64,000 bases of DNA from G963665085 sp963665085. Its GTDB lineage: Bacteria; Bacteroidota; Bacteroidia; Bacteroidales; JAAAOM01. Positions 25,707-34,372 of the stretch are shown here, in pieces (within the stretch, counting starts at the first letter, position 1; each line of letters begins with the position of its first letter). The DNA lies in contig CAXXXS010000001.1 of NCBI GenBank assembly GCA_963665085.2, forward strand, positions 2,170,001-2,234,000, read 5' to 3'. The position numbers and the translations under genes are program-made. The notes below the pieces were generated by a model. It made no database searches. It was not told the DNA's origin and worked only from the letters and a program-made list of their open reading frames with translations.

Positions 25707-26417
25707 ATGGGACAAAAAGTTAATCCGATAGGAAACAGGCTTGGAATCATCAAAGGATGGGATTCTAACTGGTATGGCGGAAGAAATTATTCTGAAAAAA
25801 TCGTCGAAGACTACAAAATACGTGAATATTTAAATGCACGTCTTGCAAAGGCAAGTGTTTCAAAAATTATTATTGAAAGGACTCTAAAGCTTATCACAGT
25901 TACTGTTAATACAGCACGTCCTGGTATTATCATCGGAAAAGGTGGTCAAGAGGTTGATAAGTTAAAAGAAGAGCTTAAGAAAATTACGAAAAAAGAGGTT
26001 CAAATTAACATTTTTGAAGTAAAAAGGCCAGAGCTTGATGCTACAATTGTAGCAAATAATATAGCCCGTCAATTAGAAGGTAAAATTTCTTATCGTCGTG
26101 CAGCAAAGATGGCTATTGCTTCAACAATGAGAATGGGAGCTGAAGGAATCAAAGTTCTTGTTTCTGGCCGACTTGGTGGTGCAGAAATGGCAAGGTCTGA
26201 GACGTATAAAGAAGGAAGAATTCCATTGCATACATTAAGGGCAGATGTTGATTATGCTTTAGGGGAAGGTCTTACTAAGGTTGGCTTAATTGGCGTAAAA
26301 GTTTGGATTTGTACTGGTGAAGTATATGGAAAAAGAGATCTTTCACCAAATGTAGGTGCAAATAAAAACACCAAGACAAAACCTGGTGGAAGGGAATTCA
26401 AAAAACGCAGAAAATAG
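25707..26417 (+). CDS. rpsC: 30S ribosomal protein S3
   Basis: A 236-residue S3 starting MGQKVNPIGNRLGIIKGWDS. The KH domain GXXG motif is in RPGIIIGKGGQEVDKLKEEL (about 72-91). The C-terminal domain (YALGEGLTKVGLIGVKVWI) and the basic tail GGREFKKRRK are intact. It lines the mRNA entry channel and contributes to helicase activity. Seven bases separate it from rplV. Confidence 0.98.
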   Translation: MGQKVNPIGNRLGIIKGWDSNWYGGRNYSEKIVEDYKIREYLNARLAKASVSKIIIERTLKLITVTVNTARPGIIIGKGGQEVDKLKEELKKITKKEVQINIFEVKRPELDATIVANNIARQLEGKISYRRAAKMAIASTMRMGAEGIKVLVSGRLGGAEMARSETYKEGRIPLHTLRADVDYALGEGLTKVGLIGVKVWICTGEVYGKRDLSPNVGANKNTKTKPGGREFKKRRK

Positions 26418-26447
26418 AGATTTAGTAATTCAGTAAGAATATAAGAG

Positions 26448-26867
26448 ATGTTACAACCAAAGAAAACAAAATTCAGGAGAGCGCAAAAAGGGAGAATGAA
26501 AGGGAATGCCCAACGCGGTAATCAACTGGCATTCGGAACTTTCGGAATCAAAGCGCTTGAGTCACATTGGATTACTGGACGCCAAATAGAGGCAGCTCGT
26601 CAGGCTGTTACCAGATATATGAAACGTGAAGGTCAGATTTGGATTCGCATCTTTCCTGATAAACCTATCACAAAAAAACCTGCAGAGGTTAGGATGGGTA
26701 AAGGTAAAGGAGCTCCAGAAGGTTTTGTCGCTCCGGTTACTCCAGGTAGAGTAATTTTAGAAGCTGAAGGTGTACCATATGAAGTGGCAAAAGAAGCTTT
26801 ACGTTTAGCAGCCCAAAAACTACCAGTGACTACAAAATTCATTGTAAGAAGGGACTTTGTACAGTAG
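26448..26867 (+). CDS. rplP: 50S ribosomal protein L16
   Basis: A 139-residue L16, MLQPKKTKFRRAQKGRMKG at the start, with RIFPDKPITKKPAEVRMGKG (about 63-82), including the Arg that is hydroxylated in E. coli (Arg81 region). It contacts the elbow of A-site tRNA. Standard length and order. Confidence 0.98.
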   Translation: MLQPKKTKFRRAQKGRMKGNAQRGNQLAFGTFGIKALESHWITGRQIEAARQAVTRYMKREGQIWIRIFPDKPITKKPAEVRMGKGKGAPEGFVAPVTPGRVILEAEGVPYEVAKEALRLAAQKLPVTTKFIVRRDFVQ

Positions 26868-26896
26868 TTTATTAAATTATTGCTAAGTAAGAAAAA

Positions 26897-27100
26897 ATGA
26901 AAAATACAGAAATAATAGAATTATCTACCAAAGAGGTAATTGAGAAACTGGAAAATGAAAGTAGTTTTTTATTAAAACTGAAATTAAATCATACCGTTTC
27001 ACCTCTGGATAATCCTCAAAAGATAAAAGAAGCAAGAAGGAATATTGCAAGGCTGAAAACAGAATTGAGAAAAAGACAATTAGAAGAAAAGCAAAAGTAA
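26897..27100 (+). CDS. rpmC: 50S ribosomal protein L29
   Basis: A 67-residue two-helix protein with the family core NPQKIKEARRNIARLKTELR (about 39-58). It binds near the exit tunnel beside L23. The start ATG at 26897 follows a 29-base gap after rplP, and rpsQ begins 9 bases after its stop. Confidence 0.95.
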   Translation: MKNTEIIELSTKEVIEKLENESSFLLKLKLNHTVSPLDNPQKIKEARRNIARLKTELRKRQLEEKQK

Positions 27101-27109
27101 TAGCGAGCC

Positions 27110-27373
27110 ATGGAAGAAATAAAAAGAAATCTTAGAAAAGAAAGAATTGGCGTTGTTGTAAGCAACAAGATGGATAAATCCATCACTATTGCTGTACATA
27201 CAAAACAAAAACACCCAATTTATGGTAAGTTCGTTAACAAGACTTCAAAGTTTAAGGCTCATGACGAAGAAAATACCTGCAATATCGGTGATACTGTTAG
27301 GATTATGGAAACACGTCCGCTCAGTAAAACAAAAACTTGGAGATTAGTAGAAATAATTGAAAGGGCTAAATAG
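27110..27373 (+). CDS. rpsQ: 30S ribosomal protein S17
   Basis: An 87-residue OB-fold protein with RKERIGVVVSNKMDKSITIA near the start and VRIMETRPLSKTKTWRLVEI near the end. It binds 16S rRNA helices 7 and 11 and is needed for early assembly. Only two bases separate it from rplN. Confidence 0.97.
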   Translation: MEEIKRNLRKERIGVVVSNKMDKSITIAVHTKQKHPIYGKFVNKTSKFKAHDEENTCNIGDTVRIMETRPLSKTKTWRLVEIIERAK

Positions 27374-27375
27374 TC

Positions 27376-27741
27376 ATGGTACAACAGGAAACTAGATTAA
27401 GCGTTGCTGATAATAGCGGAGCTAAAGAAGTACTTTGCATTCGAGTACTTGGTGGTACAAAGAAAAGATATGCATCCATTGGCGACAAAATAGTAGTCAG
27501 TGTAAAAAGTGCGATTCCTGCGGGAGAAATCAAAAAAGGAACTGTTTCAAAAGCAGTTGTTGTTCGCACTAAAAAAGAAGTAAGAAGAAAAGATGGCTCA
27601 TATATTCGTTTCGATGATAATGCAGTTGTTTTATTAAACAACGCAGGAGAAATGAGAGGAACCCGTATTTTTGGCCCTGTTGCCAGAGAGTTAAGGGACG
27701 AGCACATGAAGATTATTTCACTTGCCCCAGAGGTATTATAA
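27376..27741 (+). CDS. rplN: 50S ribosomal protein L14
   Basis: A 121-residue L14 with VQQETRLSVADNSGAKEVLC at the start and RIFGPVARELRDEHMKIISL at the end, both canonical. It forms intersubunit bridges with 16S rRNA and is the docking site of the silencing factor RsfS. First gene of the spc section. Confidence 0.98.
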   Translation: MVQQETRLSVADNSGAKEVLCIRVLGGTKKRYASIGDKIVVSVKSAIPAGEIKKGTVSKAVVVRTKKEVRRKDGSYIRFDDNAVVLLNNAGEMRGTRIFGPVARELRDEHMKIISLAPEVL

Positions 27742-27756
27742 ATATACAAATTAGAG

Positions 27757-28080
27757 ATGCAAAAGAAAATACATATCAAAAAAGGGGATACTGTAATGGT
27801 TATTTCTGGAGAATCAAAAGGACAGCAAGGTCGCGTTCTTGAGGTTGTCAGGAGTAAATACAGAGCATTAGTCGAAGGTGTTAATATGGTATCAAAACAT
27901 ACAAAACCTAATGCACAATACCCTAACGGAGGTATCATTAAAAAAGAAGCACCTATCCATATATCAAATCTAATGCTTGTTGATCCTACATCAGGAAATC
28001 CATCAAGGATTGGCAGAAAATTAAATGATAACGGAAAATTAGTGCGGTATTCAAAAAAGTCTGGAGAGGAGATTAAGTAA
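27757..28080 (+). CDS. rplX: 50S ribosomal protein L24
   Basis: A 107-residue KOW-domain protein: HIKKGDTVMVISGESKGQQG (about 5-24) is the KOW core. It is one of the assembly initiators of the 50S. Its stop TAA overlaps the rplE ATG by one base (TAATG), so translation is coupled. Confidence 0.97.
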   Translation: MQKKIHIKKGDTVMVISGESKGQQGRVLEVVRSKYRALVEGVNMVSKHTKPNAQYPNGGIIKKEAPIHISNLMLVDPTSGNPSRIGRKLNDNGKLVRYSKKSGEEIK

Positions 28081-28640
28081 TGGAATTCGTACCAACACTC
28101 AAAAAGAAATATAACGACGAAATAGTTCAGACTCTTAAAAAAGAGTTCAGCTACAAATCAGTTATGCAAGTGCCACGTCTTGAAAAAATAGTTGTAAATC
28201 AAGGAGTAGGACAAGCTGTAGCAGATAAAAAACTTATTGATATAGCACAAGAAGAACTAAGTAATATTACTGGTCAAAAAGCTGTTCAAACTGTATCTAA
28301 AAAGGATATTTCGAACTTTAAATTACGTAAGAAAATGCCTATTGGTATTAAAGTTACGCTAAGAAAAGATAGAATGTACGAATTCCTTGAAAGGTTAGTT
28401 TGTGTCGCTCTTCCTAGAATCAGAGACTTTAAAGGTATCAGTACAAAATTCGATGGACGTGGAAATTACACACTTGGAATTACTGAGCAAATAATTTTTC
28501 CTGAAATTGATATAGATAAAATAAACAAAATATTAGGAATGGAAATTACTTTTGTAACATCTGCCAATACAGATGAAGAAGGGTTTGCATTGCTTAAGGA
28601 ATTTGGTTTACCATTTAAGAATACAAAAAAGAAAGCATAA
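28080..28640 (+). CDS. rplE: 50S ribosomal protein L5
   Basis: A 186-residue L5 with MQVPRLEKIVVNQGVGQA (about 29-46) and ALPRIRDFKGISTKFDGRGN (about 111-130). It binds 5S rRNA with L18 and contacts P-site tRNA. The start overlaps rplX by one base and rpsN follows after two bases. Confidence 0.98.
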   Translation: MEFVPTLKKKYNDEIVQTLKKEFSYKSVMQVPRLEKIVVNQGVGQAVADKKLIDIAQEELSNITGQKAVQTVSKKDISNFKLRKKMPIGIKVTLRKDRMYEFLERLVCVALPRIRDFKGISTKFDGRGNYTLGITEQIIFPEIDIDKINKILGMEITFVTSANTDEEGFALLKEFGLPFKNTKKKA

Positions 28641-28642
28641 TT

Positions 28643-28912
28643 ATGGCTAAGGAATCAATGAAAGCACGTGAAGTGCGACGTAAAAAGTTGGTAGATAAAT
28701 ACGCCAAAAAAAGGGCTGAATTAAAAGCTGCCGGAGATTATGTTGGATTAAGCCGTTTGCCTAAAAATTCAAACCCAATCAGGTTACACAATAGATGTAA
28801 GCTGACAGGAAGACCAAAAGGTTATATGCGACAATTTGGTATTTCAAGGATTCAATTCAGGGAAATGGCTTCATCAGGATTGATACCTGGAGTTAAAAAA
28901 GCGAGTTGGTAG
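28643..28912 (+). CDS. rpsN: 30S ribosomal protein S14, zinc-independent type
   Basis: An 89-residue S14 of the long C-minus type. The segment LHNRCKLTGRPKGYMRQFGI retains only one Cys of the CxxC-x(n)-CxxC zinc ribbon found in the short 61-residue form. It therefore does not need zinc. This agrees with the Cys-poor L36 in the same operon and suggests that core ribosome assembly here is not zinc-dependent at these positions. Confidence 0.97.
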   Translation: MAKESMKAREVRRKKLVDKYAKKRAELKAAGDYVGLSRLPKNSNPIRLHNRCKLTGRPKGYMRQFGISRIQFREMASSGLIPGVKKASW

Positions 28913-28948
28913 CCAAAAATTGAGATAAAATATTCAATACAGAAGAAA

Positions 28949-29344
28949 ATGACAGATCCAATTGCAGATTATCTTACAAGAGTACGAAACGCAATAATGG
29001 CGAAGCACAGAGTAGTAGAGATACCAGCTTCGAATATTAAAAAGGATATCACAAAAATCCTTTTCGAAAAAGGATATATCCTTAGCTATAAATTTATCGA
29101 CAGCGAAGTGCAAGGAACAATAAAGATTGCATTAAAATATGATCCGGAGACAAAGAAACCTGCTATCAAATCAATTGAGAGGGCAAGTAGACCAGGATTA
29201 AGAAAATATGCAGATCATGAAAATTTACCACGTGTACTTAATGGTTTAGGAATTGCTATTATCTCAACTTCTAAAGGAGTGATGACAGATAAAGAAGCTA
29301 AGCAAGAAAACGTGGGTGGAGAAGTAATTTGTTACGTTTATTAA
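28949..29344 (+). CDS. rpsH: 30S ribosomal protein S8
   Basis: A 131-residue S8, MTDPIADYLTRVRNAIMAKH at the start and the rRNA-binding C-terminal ISTSKGVMTDKEAKQENVGG. In E. coli S8 represses the spc operon by binding an rRNA-like mRNA hairpin near rplE; I did not identify one here. It is separated from rpsN by 36 bases. Confidence 0.98.
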   Translation: MTDPIADYLTRVRNAIMAKHRVVEIPASNIKKDITKILFEKGYILSYKFIDSEVQGTIKIALKYDPETKKPAIKSIERASRPGLRKYADHENLPRVLNGLGIAIISTSKGVMTDKEAKQENVGGEVICYVY

Positions 29345-29347
29345 ACC

Positions 29348-29355
29348 GGGAGGAT
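29348..29355 (+). promoter_or_regulatory. rplF: Shine-Dalgarno sequence before rplF
   Basis: GGGAGGAT lies with its GGAGG core 7 bases before the rplF ATG. Strong Shine-Dalgarno sites are rare in Bacteroidota and absent before nearly all other genes of this operon, which have A-rich leaders, so this one is exceptional. Confidence 0.6.
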
Positions 29356-29360
29356 TCTCA

Positions 29361-29915
29361 ATGTCAAGAATTGGAAAATTACCAATAAAATTACCCCAAG
29401 GAGTCACTGTTAACATATCCAACGATAATGTTGTTACTGTTAAAGGCCCCAAGGGAGAACTTCAACAAAAAGTTGATACAGATATTACTGTAAAAATTGA
29501 AGATGCTGAAGTTGTTTGCGAAAGGCCAACGGATCAAAAGAGACATAAAGCATTACATGGTTTATACCGATCTTTAATAAATAACATGGTTATAGGTGTT
29601 TCAGACGGATATACAGTACAACAAGAATTAGTTGGTGTTGGATATAGAGCAGAGGCAAAAGGTCAGGTATTGGAATTGAGTTTAGGTTATTCGCACGATA
29701 TCCATATGATGATGCCTGCCGAAGTTACTGTTGAAGCAAAAACAGAAAAAAGGTCTAATCCTATCATAACTTTAACAAGTGCCGATAAACAGTTAATTAA
29801 TCAGGTTGCTGCAAAAATCAGGGCATTACGTAAACCTGAGCCATATAAAGGAAAAGGTATTAAGTTTGTTGGAGAACAGTTACGCAGAAAAGCTGGTAAA
29901 TCAGCTAAAGCTTAA
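29361..29915 (+). CDS. rplF: 50S ribosomal protein L6
   Basis: A 184-residue L6, MSRIGKLPIKLPQGVTVNI at the start and PEPYKGKGIKFVGEQLRRKA (about 159-178) at the end, both hallmark blocks. Two repeated alpha/beta domains are evident. It lies near the sarcin-ricin loop and the EF-G/EF-Tu site. It has an unusual Shine-Dalgarno sequence. Confidence 0.98.
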   Translation: MSRIGKLPIKLPQGVTVNISNDNVVTVKGPKGELQQKVDTDITVKIEDAEVVCERPTDQKRHKALHGLYRSLINNMVIGVSDGYTVQQELVGVGYRAEAKGQVLELSLGYSHDIHMMMPAEVTVEAKTEKRSNPIITLTSADKQLINQVAAKIRALRKPEPYKGKGIKFVGEQLRRKAGKSAKA

Positions 29916-29937
29916 AAATATTTAGAATTAAGAAATC

Positions 29938-30297
29938 ATGGGGTTAACAAAACTTGAAAGACGAATAAGGATAAAGAAAAGAATTCGTAAGATTGTATCT
30001 GGTACGAATGAAAAACCTCGTATGTCAGTTTTTAGAAGTAATAAACAAATCTACGTTCAATTTATTGACGATATCGATGGTAAAACAATACTTTCTGTAT
30101 CATCTTTAACAAAAGAAATTGCAGAAAAAGCTGATATAAATAAGTCTGAGCAGGCAAAATTAGTAGGTAAACTTGCTGCAGAAAAGATTAAAGAAAAAGG
30201 TTTCACAGAAGTGTGTTTTGACCGCAATGGATACCTATATCACGGAAGAATAAAAGAATTAGCTAATGCTGCTCGTGAGGGTGGACTTAAATTTTAA
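29938..30297 (+). CDS. rplR: 50S ribosomal protein L18
   Basis: A 119-residue L18 with a basic N-terminus (LERRIRIKKRIRKIVSGTNE) and FDRNGYLYHGRIKELANAAR near the C-terminus. It delivers 5S rRNA to the 50S together with L5. Length and order are standard; rpsE follows after 8 bases. Confidence 0.98.
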   Translation: MGLTKLERRIRIKKRIRKIVSGTNEKPRMSVFRSNKQIYVQFIDDIDGKTILSVSSLTKEIAEKADINKSEQAKLVGKLAAEKIKEKGFTEVCFDRNGYLYHGRIKELANAAREGGLKF

Positions 30298-30305
30298 GAA
30301 TTACT

Positions 30306-30821
30306 ATGGCAACATCTATCAGAAAAGTAAGAACCAGTGATTTAGAGCTAAAAGATAGGCTTGTTAGCATCCAACGGGTTACTAAAGTAACAAAAGGTGG
30401 ACGTACTTTTAGTTTCTCTGCCATTGTTGTAGTTGGTAACGAAGACGGAATAGTAGGATACGGTCTTGGTAAAGCAAACGAGGTAACTACTGCTATCTCC
30501 AAAGGAATTGAGGACGCAAAAAAGAATCTTATTAAGGTTCCTATTATAAATGGTACAATTCCTCATGAACAATTATCAAAATATGGAGGAGCAACCGTAT
30601 TTATGAAACCTGCTTCCAGTGGTACCGGTGTTAAAGCTGGTGGTGCGATGCGCGCTGTACTTGAAAGTGTTGGAGTAAAAGACGTACTTGCTAAATCTAA
30701 AGGCTCTTCAAACCCTCATAACCTTGTAAAAGCTACTTTCGAAGCATTGTTAGAATTACGCGATGCATATACTGTAGCTCAGCATAGAAGAGTTGATTTG
30801 AATAAAGTATTTAATGGTTAA
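30306..30821 (+). CDS. rpsE: 30S ribosomal protein S5
   Basis: A 171-residue S5. The dsRNA-binding-like N-terminal domain includes VSIQRVTKVTKGGRTFSFSA (about 20-39) where ram mutations and spectinomycin resistance map in other bacteria; the C-terminal domain has KPASSGTGVKAGGAMRAVLE. It lines the mRNA entry site with S3 and S4. Confidence 0.98.
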   Translation: MATSIRKVRTSDLELKDRLVSIQRVTKVTKGGRTFSFSAIVVVGNEDGIVGYGLGKANEVTTAISKGIEDAKKNLIKVPIINGTIPHEQLSKYGGATVFMKPASSGTGVKAGGAMRAVLESVGVKDVLAKSKGSSNPHNLVKATFEALLELRDAYTVAQHRRVDLNKVFNG

Positions 30822-30832
30822 TAAAAATACCA

Positions 30833-31012
30833 ATGGCTAAATTAAAAGTAACATATACAAAGAGTAAAATTGGTAGTACAAAACGCCAAAAAAGCACAAT
30901 TGAAGCTCTTGGGCTAAAGAAAATGAACAGTACTGTTGAAGTTGAAGGAACTCCACAGATACTTGGGATGATTGAGAAAGTGAGACACTTAGTAACAGTA
31001 GAAGAAATTTAA
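30833..31012 (+). CDS. rpmD: 50S ribosomal protein L30
   Basis: A 59-residue gene. The translation starts MAKLKVTYTKSKIGSTKRQK and continues with the family motif TIEALGLKKMNSTV, ending in VRHLVTVEEI. It sits exactly between rpsE and rplO, 11 bases after rpsE and 19 before rplO, as in the standard spc operon. Small size is normal for L30. Confidence 0.97.
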   Translation: MAKLKVTYTKSKIGSTKRQKSTIEALGLKKMNSTVEVEGTPQILGMIEKVRHLVTVEEI

Positions 31013-31031
31013 CAATATAATTTTCCGAAAA

Positions 31032-31478
31032 ATGGATTTAAGTAACTTAAAACCTGCAGAAGGATCAGTAAAAAGCAGAAAGAGAATAGGACGAGGCACA
31101 GGTTCAGGTAGAGGTGGTACTTCTACACGTGGACACAAAGGGGCTAAATCCCGTTCAGGTTACAGCAAAAAAATTGGTTTTGAAGGTGGACAAATGCCGC
31201 TTCAAAGAAGAGTACCAAAATTCGGCTTTAAAAATATAAACAGGAAAGAATATAAGGGTATTAACATTGATACTCTTCAAGCCCTTGCTGATAAGAAAAA
31301 TATTGCTGTCATTGATGTTGACGCATTAATAAAAGCTGGACTTGCCCAAAAGAATGATTTAATTAAAATATTGGGCAATGGCAAGTTAACATCAAAATTA
31401 GAGGTTAAAGCACATGCTTTTTCAAAATCAGCACAAGAGGCTATTGAAGCACTAGAAGGTACTGCAACAAAAATTTGA
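31032..31478 (+). CDS. rplO: 50S ribosomal protein L15
   Basis: A 148-residue L15 with the Gly/Arg-rich N-terminal arm (RKRIGRGTGSGRGGTSTRGH, about 16-35) that threads into 23S rRNA, and the GQMPLQRRVPKFGF block. It is a late assembly protein. Four bases precede secY. Confidence 0.98.
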   Translation: MDLSNLKPAEGSVKSRKRIGRGTGSGRGGTSTRGHKGAKSRSGYSKKIGFEGGQMPLQRRVPKFGFKNINRKEYKGINIDTLQALADKKNIAVIDVDALIKAGLAQKNDLIKILGNGKLTSKLEVKAHAFSKSAQEAIEALEGTATKI

Positions 31479-31482
31479 TTTA

Positions 31483-32814
31483 ATGAAACAATTTATTGAA
31501 ACCTTAAGGAACATTTATAGGATTGAGGATTTAAGATCTAGGATCGGATATACGCTCGGTATATTAGTAATATATCGTTTAGGGGCACATATATCCTTAC
31601 CAGGTATTGATCCCAATCAATTATCAGCTCTTAAGCAACAAACTTCTGAGGGAGTTTTAGGTCTTCTTGATATGTTTTCAGGAGGAGCATTTTCTCAAGC
31701 TTCAATTTTTGCACTTGGTATTATGCCTTACATCTCTGCCTCAATTGTGATTCAACTCTTAGGAATAGCAGTTCCTTATTTTCAAAGATTACAACGTGAA
31801 GGCGAAAGCGGAAGACGTAAGATTAATCAAATTACAAGATATTTAACAGTTATTATATTATTAATTCAAGCGCCAAGTTATTTATTAAACTTACATGCAC
31901 AATTACCTGCAACAGCATTTGTTTTACAGGGTATGTTTTTTAGAGTATCTTCTATAATCATGCTAACAGCAGGAACAATGTTTGTAATGTGGCTTGGTGA
32001 AAAAATTACAGATAAAGGAATTGGTAATGGTATTTCACTGATTATTATGATTGGTATCATTGCACGTCTACCACAATCGCTTGTTGCTGAACTTGGATTC
32101 AGGCTTGAAGGTGGTGGTGGATTAATAGCATTCTTCCTCGAATTCCTTATTATGTTTGTGATTTTTATGATAAGTATCCTTCTTGTTCAAGGTACTCGCA
32201 GAATACCTGTACAATATGCTAAAAGGATTGTTGGTAATAAACAATATGGTGGAGTTAGACAATACATCCCACTAAAAGTGAATGCAGCTGGAGTTATGCC
32301 AATTATCTTCGCACAGGCTATTATGATGTTTCCAATTATGTTTTTTAGTCGTTTCGATGCAACAACCGGACTTGCAGCAGCATTTAGATTTGATGGTTTC
32401 TGGTATAACTTTACCTTTGCATTATTAATCATTGCTTTTACGTATTTTTACACAGCAATTACAATTAATCCAACGCAAATGGCAGAGGACATGAAGAAAA
32501 ATGGAGGATTTATACCCGGTGTAAAACCTGGACGTAAGACCGTTGAATTTTTAGATACAGTAATGTCTCGAATTACTTTGCCTGGTTCTATGTTTCTCGC
32601 TTTTGTAGCAATTCTCCCGGCTTTTGCTATGATTGCCGGAGTAAATAACCAGTTTGCACAGTTTTTTGGAGGGACTTCTTTACTTATTTTAGTAGGTGTT
32701 GTTTTAGATACATTACAACAAATTGAAAGTCATCTTTTAATGAGACATTATGATGGCTTAATGAAATCGGGAAGAATTAAAGGTAGAGCTGGTGGAACAG
32801 CTGCTGCTATATAA
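31483..32814 (+). CDS. secY: Protein translocase subunit SecY
   Basis: A 443-residue inner-membrane channel with ten predicted TM helices. The plug/TM2a region is near residues 60-80 (GLLDMFSGGAFSQASIFALG), GTRRIPVQYAKRIVGNKQYG (about 234-253) is the conserved cytosolic loop that contacts SecA or the ribosome, and NPTQMAEDMKKNGGFIPGVK precedes TM9. Length is normal. The usual adk gene is not present between secY and map. Confidence 0.98.
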   Translation: MKQFIETLRNIYRIEDLRSRIGYTLGILVIYRLGAHISLPGIDPNQLSALKQQTSEGVLGLLDMFSGGAFSQASIFALGIMPYISASIVIQLLGIAVPYFQRLQREGESGRRKINQITRYLTVIILLIQAPSYLLNLHAQLPATAFVLQGMFFRVSSIIMLTAGTMFVMWLGEKITDKGIGNGISLIIMIGIIARLPQSLVAELGFRLEGGGGLIAFFLEFLIMFVIFMISILLVQGTRRIPVQYAKRIVGNKQYGGVRQYIPLKVNAAGVMPIIFAQAIMMFPIMFFSRFDATTGLAAAFRFDGFWYNFTFALLIIAFTYFYTAITINPTQMAEDMKKNGGFIPGVKPGRKTVEFLDTVMSRITLPGSMFLAFVAILPAFAMIAGVNNQFAQFFGGTSLLILVGVVLDTLQQIESHLLMRHYDGLMKSGRIKGRAGGTAAAI

Positions 32815-32832
32815 ATTATATAACGTTCTTTG

Positions 32833-33606
32833 ATGGCAATATATTCGGCAGAAGAAATTGAGATATTAAGGGAAAACAATATATTGGTTTCCAAAGCACT
32901 TGCCGAAATTGCAAAAAATGTAAAACCTGGCATAACAACTGAAAAGTTGGATAAAATTGCTCACGAATTTATTTGTGATAATAATGCGGAACCTGGTTTT
33001 TTAGGTTTTCACGGTTATCCAAAATCAATTTGTGCATCTGTTAACGATGAAGTTGTACATGGTATCCCATCAAATTATATCTTAAAAGATGGAGATATTA
33101 TTTCAGTGGATATCGGAACAAAAATGAAGGGCTTTTACGGTGATTCTGCCTATACTTTTGCTGTTGGAGAAATAAGTGATGAGCTTAAACAACTACTGCA
33201 AGTAACAAAAGAATCATTATTCTTAGGAATTGAAAAAGCTGTAGCAGGAAATAGGGTTGGAGATATTAGTTTTGCTGTTCAAAATTATGCTGAATCTCAT
33301 GGGTACTCCGTAGTTAGAGAATTAGTAGGTCATGGGCTGGGAACAAATATGCATGAAGCCCCTGAGGTACCAAATTATGGTAGAAGAGGAAGAGGAGTTA
33401 AGCTTAGTGTAGGTCAGGTTATTTGCATTGAACCCATGATTAATATGGGGAGAAAAGAAATAAGGCAAGAAGCTGACGGATGGACGATTAAAACAATTGA
33501 TGGAAAATCATCAGCACATTTTGAACTTGCTGTAGCAATAGATAATAATAAGGCTGATATTTTATCAACTTTTAAATATATAGAAGAAGTTTTAGAGAAG
33601 AACTAA
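32833..33606 (+). CDS. map: Methionine aminopeptidase type I
   Basis: A 257-residue metalloenzyme that removes the initiator Met. Metal ligands are visible in order: Asp in SVDIGTKMKGFYGDSAYTFA (both Asp of the DxGx10D pattern), His in VGHGLGTNMHEAPEVPNYG, Glu in CIEPMINMG and Glu in HFELAVAI. The ATG at 32833 is chosen over an in-frame TTG three bases upstream. There is no N-terminal zinc-finger extension. Confidence 0.97.
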   Translation: MAIYSAEEIEILRENNILVSKALAEIAKNVKPGITTEKLDKIAHEFICDNNAEPGFLGFHGYPKSICASVNDEVVHGIPSNYILKDGDIISVDIGTKMKGFYGDSAYTFAVGEISDELKQLLQVTKESLFLGIEKAVAGNRVGDISFAVQNYAESHGYSVVRELVGHGLGTNMHEAPEVPNYGRRGRGVKLSVGQVICIEPMINMGRKEIRQEADGWTIKTIDGKSSAHFELAVAIDNNKADILSTFKYIEEVLEKN

Positions 33607-33614
33607 CAGATTTT

Positions 33615-33833
33615 ATGGCAAAACAAGCTTCAATAGAATTAGATGGTACCATAACCGAAGCATTATCAAATGCAATGTTTAGGGTAGAGTTAGAAAATGG
33701 GCATGTTATTACTGCTCACATCTCTGGAAAAATGAGAATGCACTATATAAAGATATTGCCCGGTGATAAAGTTAAGGTTGAAATGTCACCTTATGATTTA
33801 ACAAAAGGGAGAATTACTTTTAGATATAAATAA
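33615..33833 (+). CDS. infA: Translation initiation factor IF-1
   Basis: A 72-residue OB-fold protein: KQASIELDGTITEALSNAMF at the start, HISGKMRMHYIKILPGDKVK in the middle and YDLTKGRITFRYK at the end. It blocks the 30S A site during initiation. Position between map and rpmJ is standard for many bacteria. Confidence 0.98.
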   Translation: MAKQASIELDGTITEALSNAMFRVELENGHVITAHISGKMRMHYIKILPGDKVKVEMSPYDLTKGRITFRYK

Positions 33834-33852
33834 AATATATTATACTACTGAC

Positions 33853-33969
33853 ATGAAAGTTAGGACATCAGTTAAAAAAAGAAGCGCTGACTGCAAGATA
33901 GTTCGCAGAAAAGGCAGACTTTACGTGATTAATAAGAAGAATCCGAAATTTAAACAAAGACAAGGTTAA
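33853..33969 (+). CDS. rpmJ: 50S ribosomal protein L36, zinc-independent form
   Basis: A 38-residue gene starting MKVRTSVKKRSADCKIVRRK and ending FKQRQG. Of the zinc ligands of the C-plus form (three Cys and one His) only one Cys remains, so this is the C-minus type. It lies 19 bases after infA and 12 before rpsM. Confidence 0.96.
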   Translation: MKVRTSVKKRSADCKIVRRKGRLYVINKKNPKFKQRQG

Positions 33970-33981
33970 AATTTTAAATAT

Positions 33982-34359
33982 ATGGCACGAATCGTTGGTG
34001 TAGACTTACCAAAGAACAAAAGAGGAGAGATCGGCCTTACTTATATTTTTGGTATAGGAAAAAGCAGAGCTCAAAAAATCCTTGAATTAAACGGGATTGA
34101 TAAAAACATAAAAGTTCAAGATTGGACTGATGACCAGATTGCGGCAATTCGTAAAACGATTAACGAGCAAATTAAAGTCGAGGGTGAGTTGAGGTCAGAA
34201 ATCCAACTTAACATCAAGCGATTAATGGATATCGGATGTTATAGAGGAATCCGTCATCGTTCTGGTTTACCTGTTAGAGGTCAAACTACTAAGAACAATG
34301 CCAGAACAAGAAAAGGTAAAAAGAAAACCATTGCTAACAAGAAAATGGCAACTAAATAA
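33982..34359 (+). CDS. rpsM: 30S ribosomal protein S13
   Basis: A 125-residue S13 with MARIVGVDLPKNKRGEIGLT at the start, the helix-two-turn-helix core, and the tRNA-contacting basic tail RHRSGLPVRGQTTKNNARTR followed by KGKKKTIANKK. It forms bridges B1a/B1b to the 50S. First gene of the alpha section. Confidence 0.98.
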   Translation: MARIVGVDLPKNKRGEIGLTYIFGIGKSRAQKILELNGIDKNIKVQDWTDDQIAAIRKTINEQIKVEGELRSEIQLNIKRLMDIGCYRGIRHRSGLPVRGQTTKNNARTRKGKKKTIANKKMATK

Positions 34360-34372
34360 TAGTTAGATTAAG

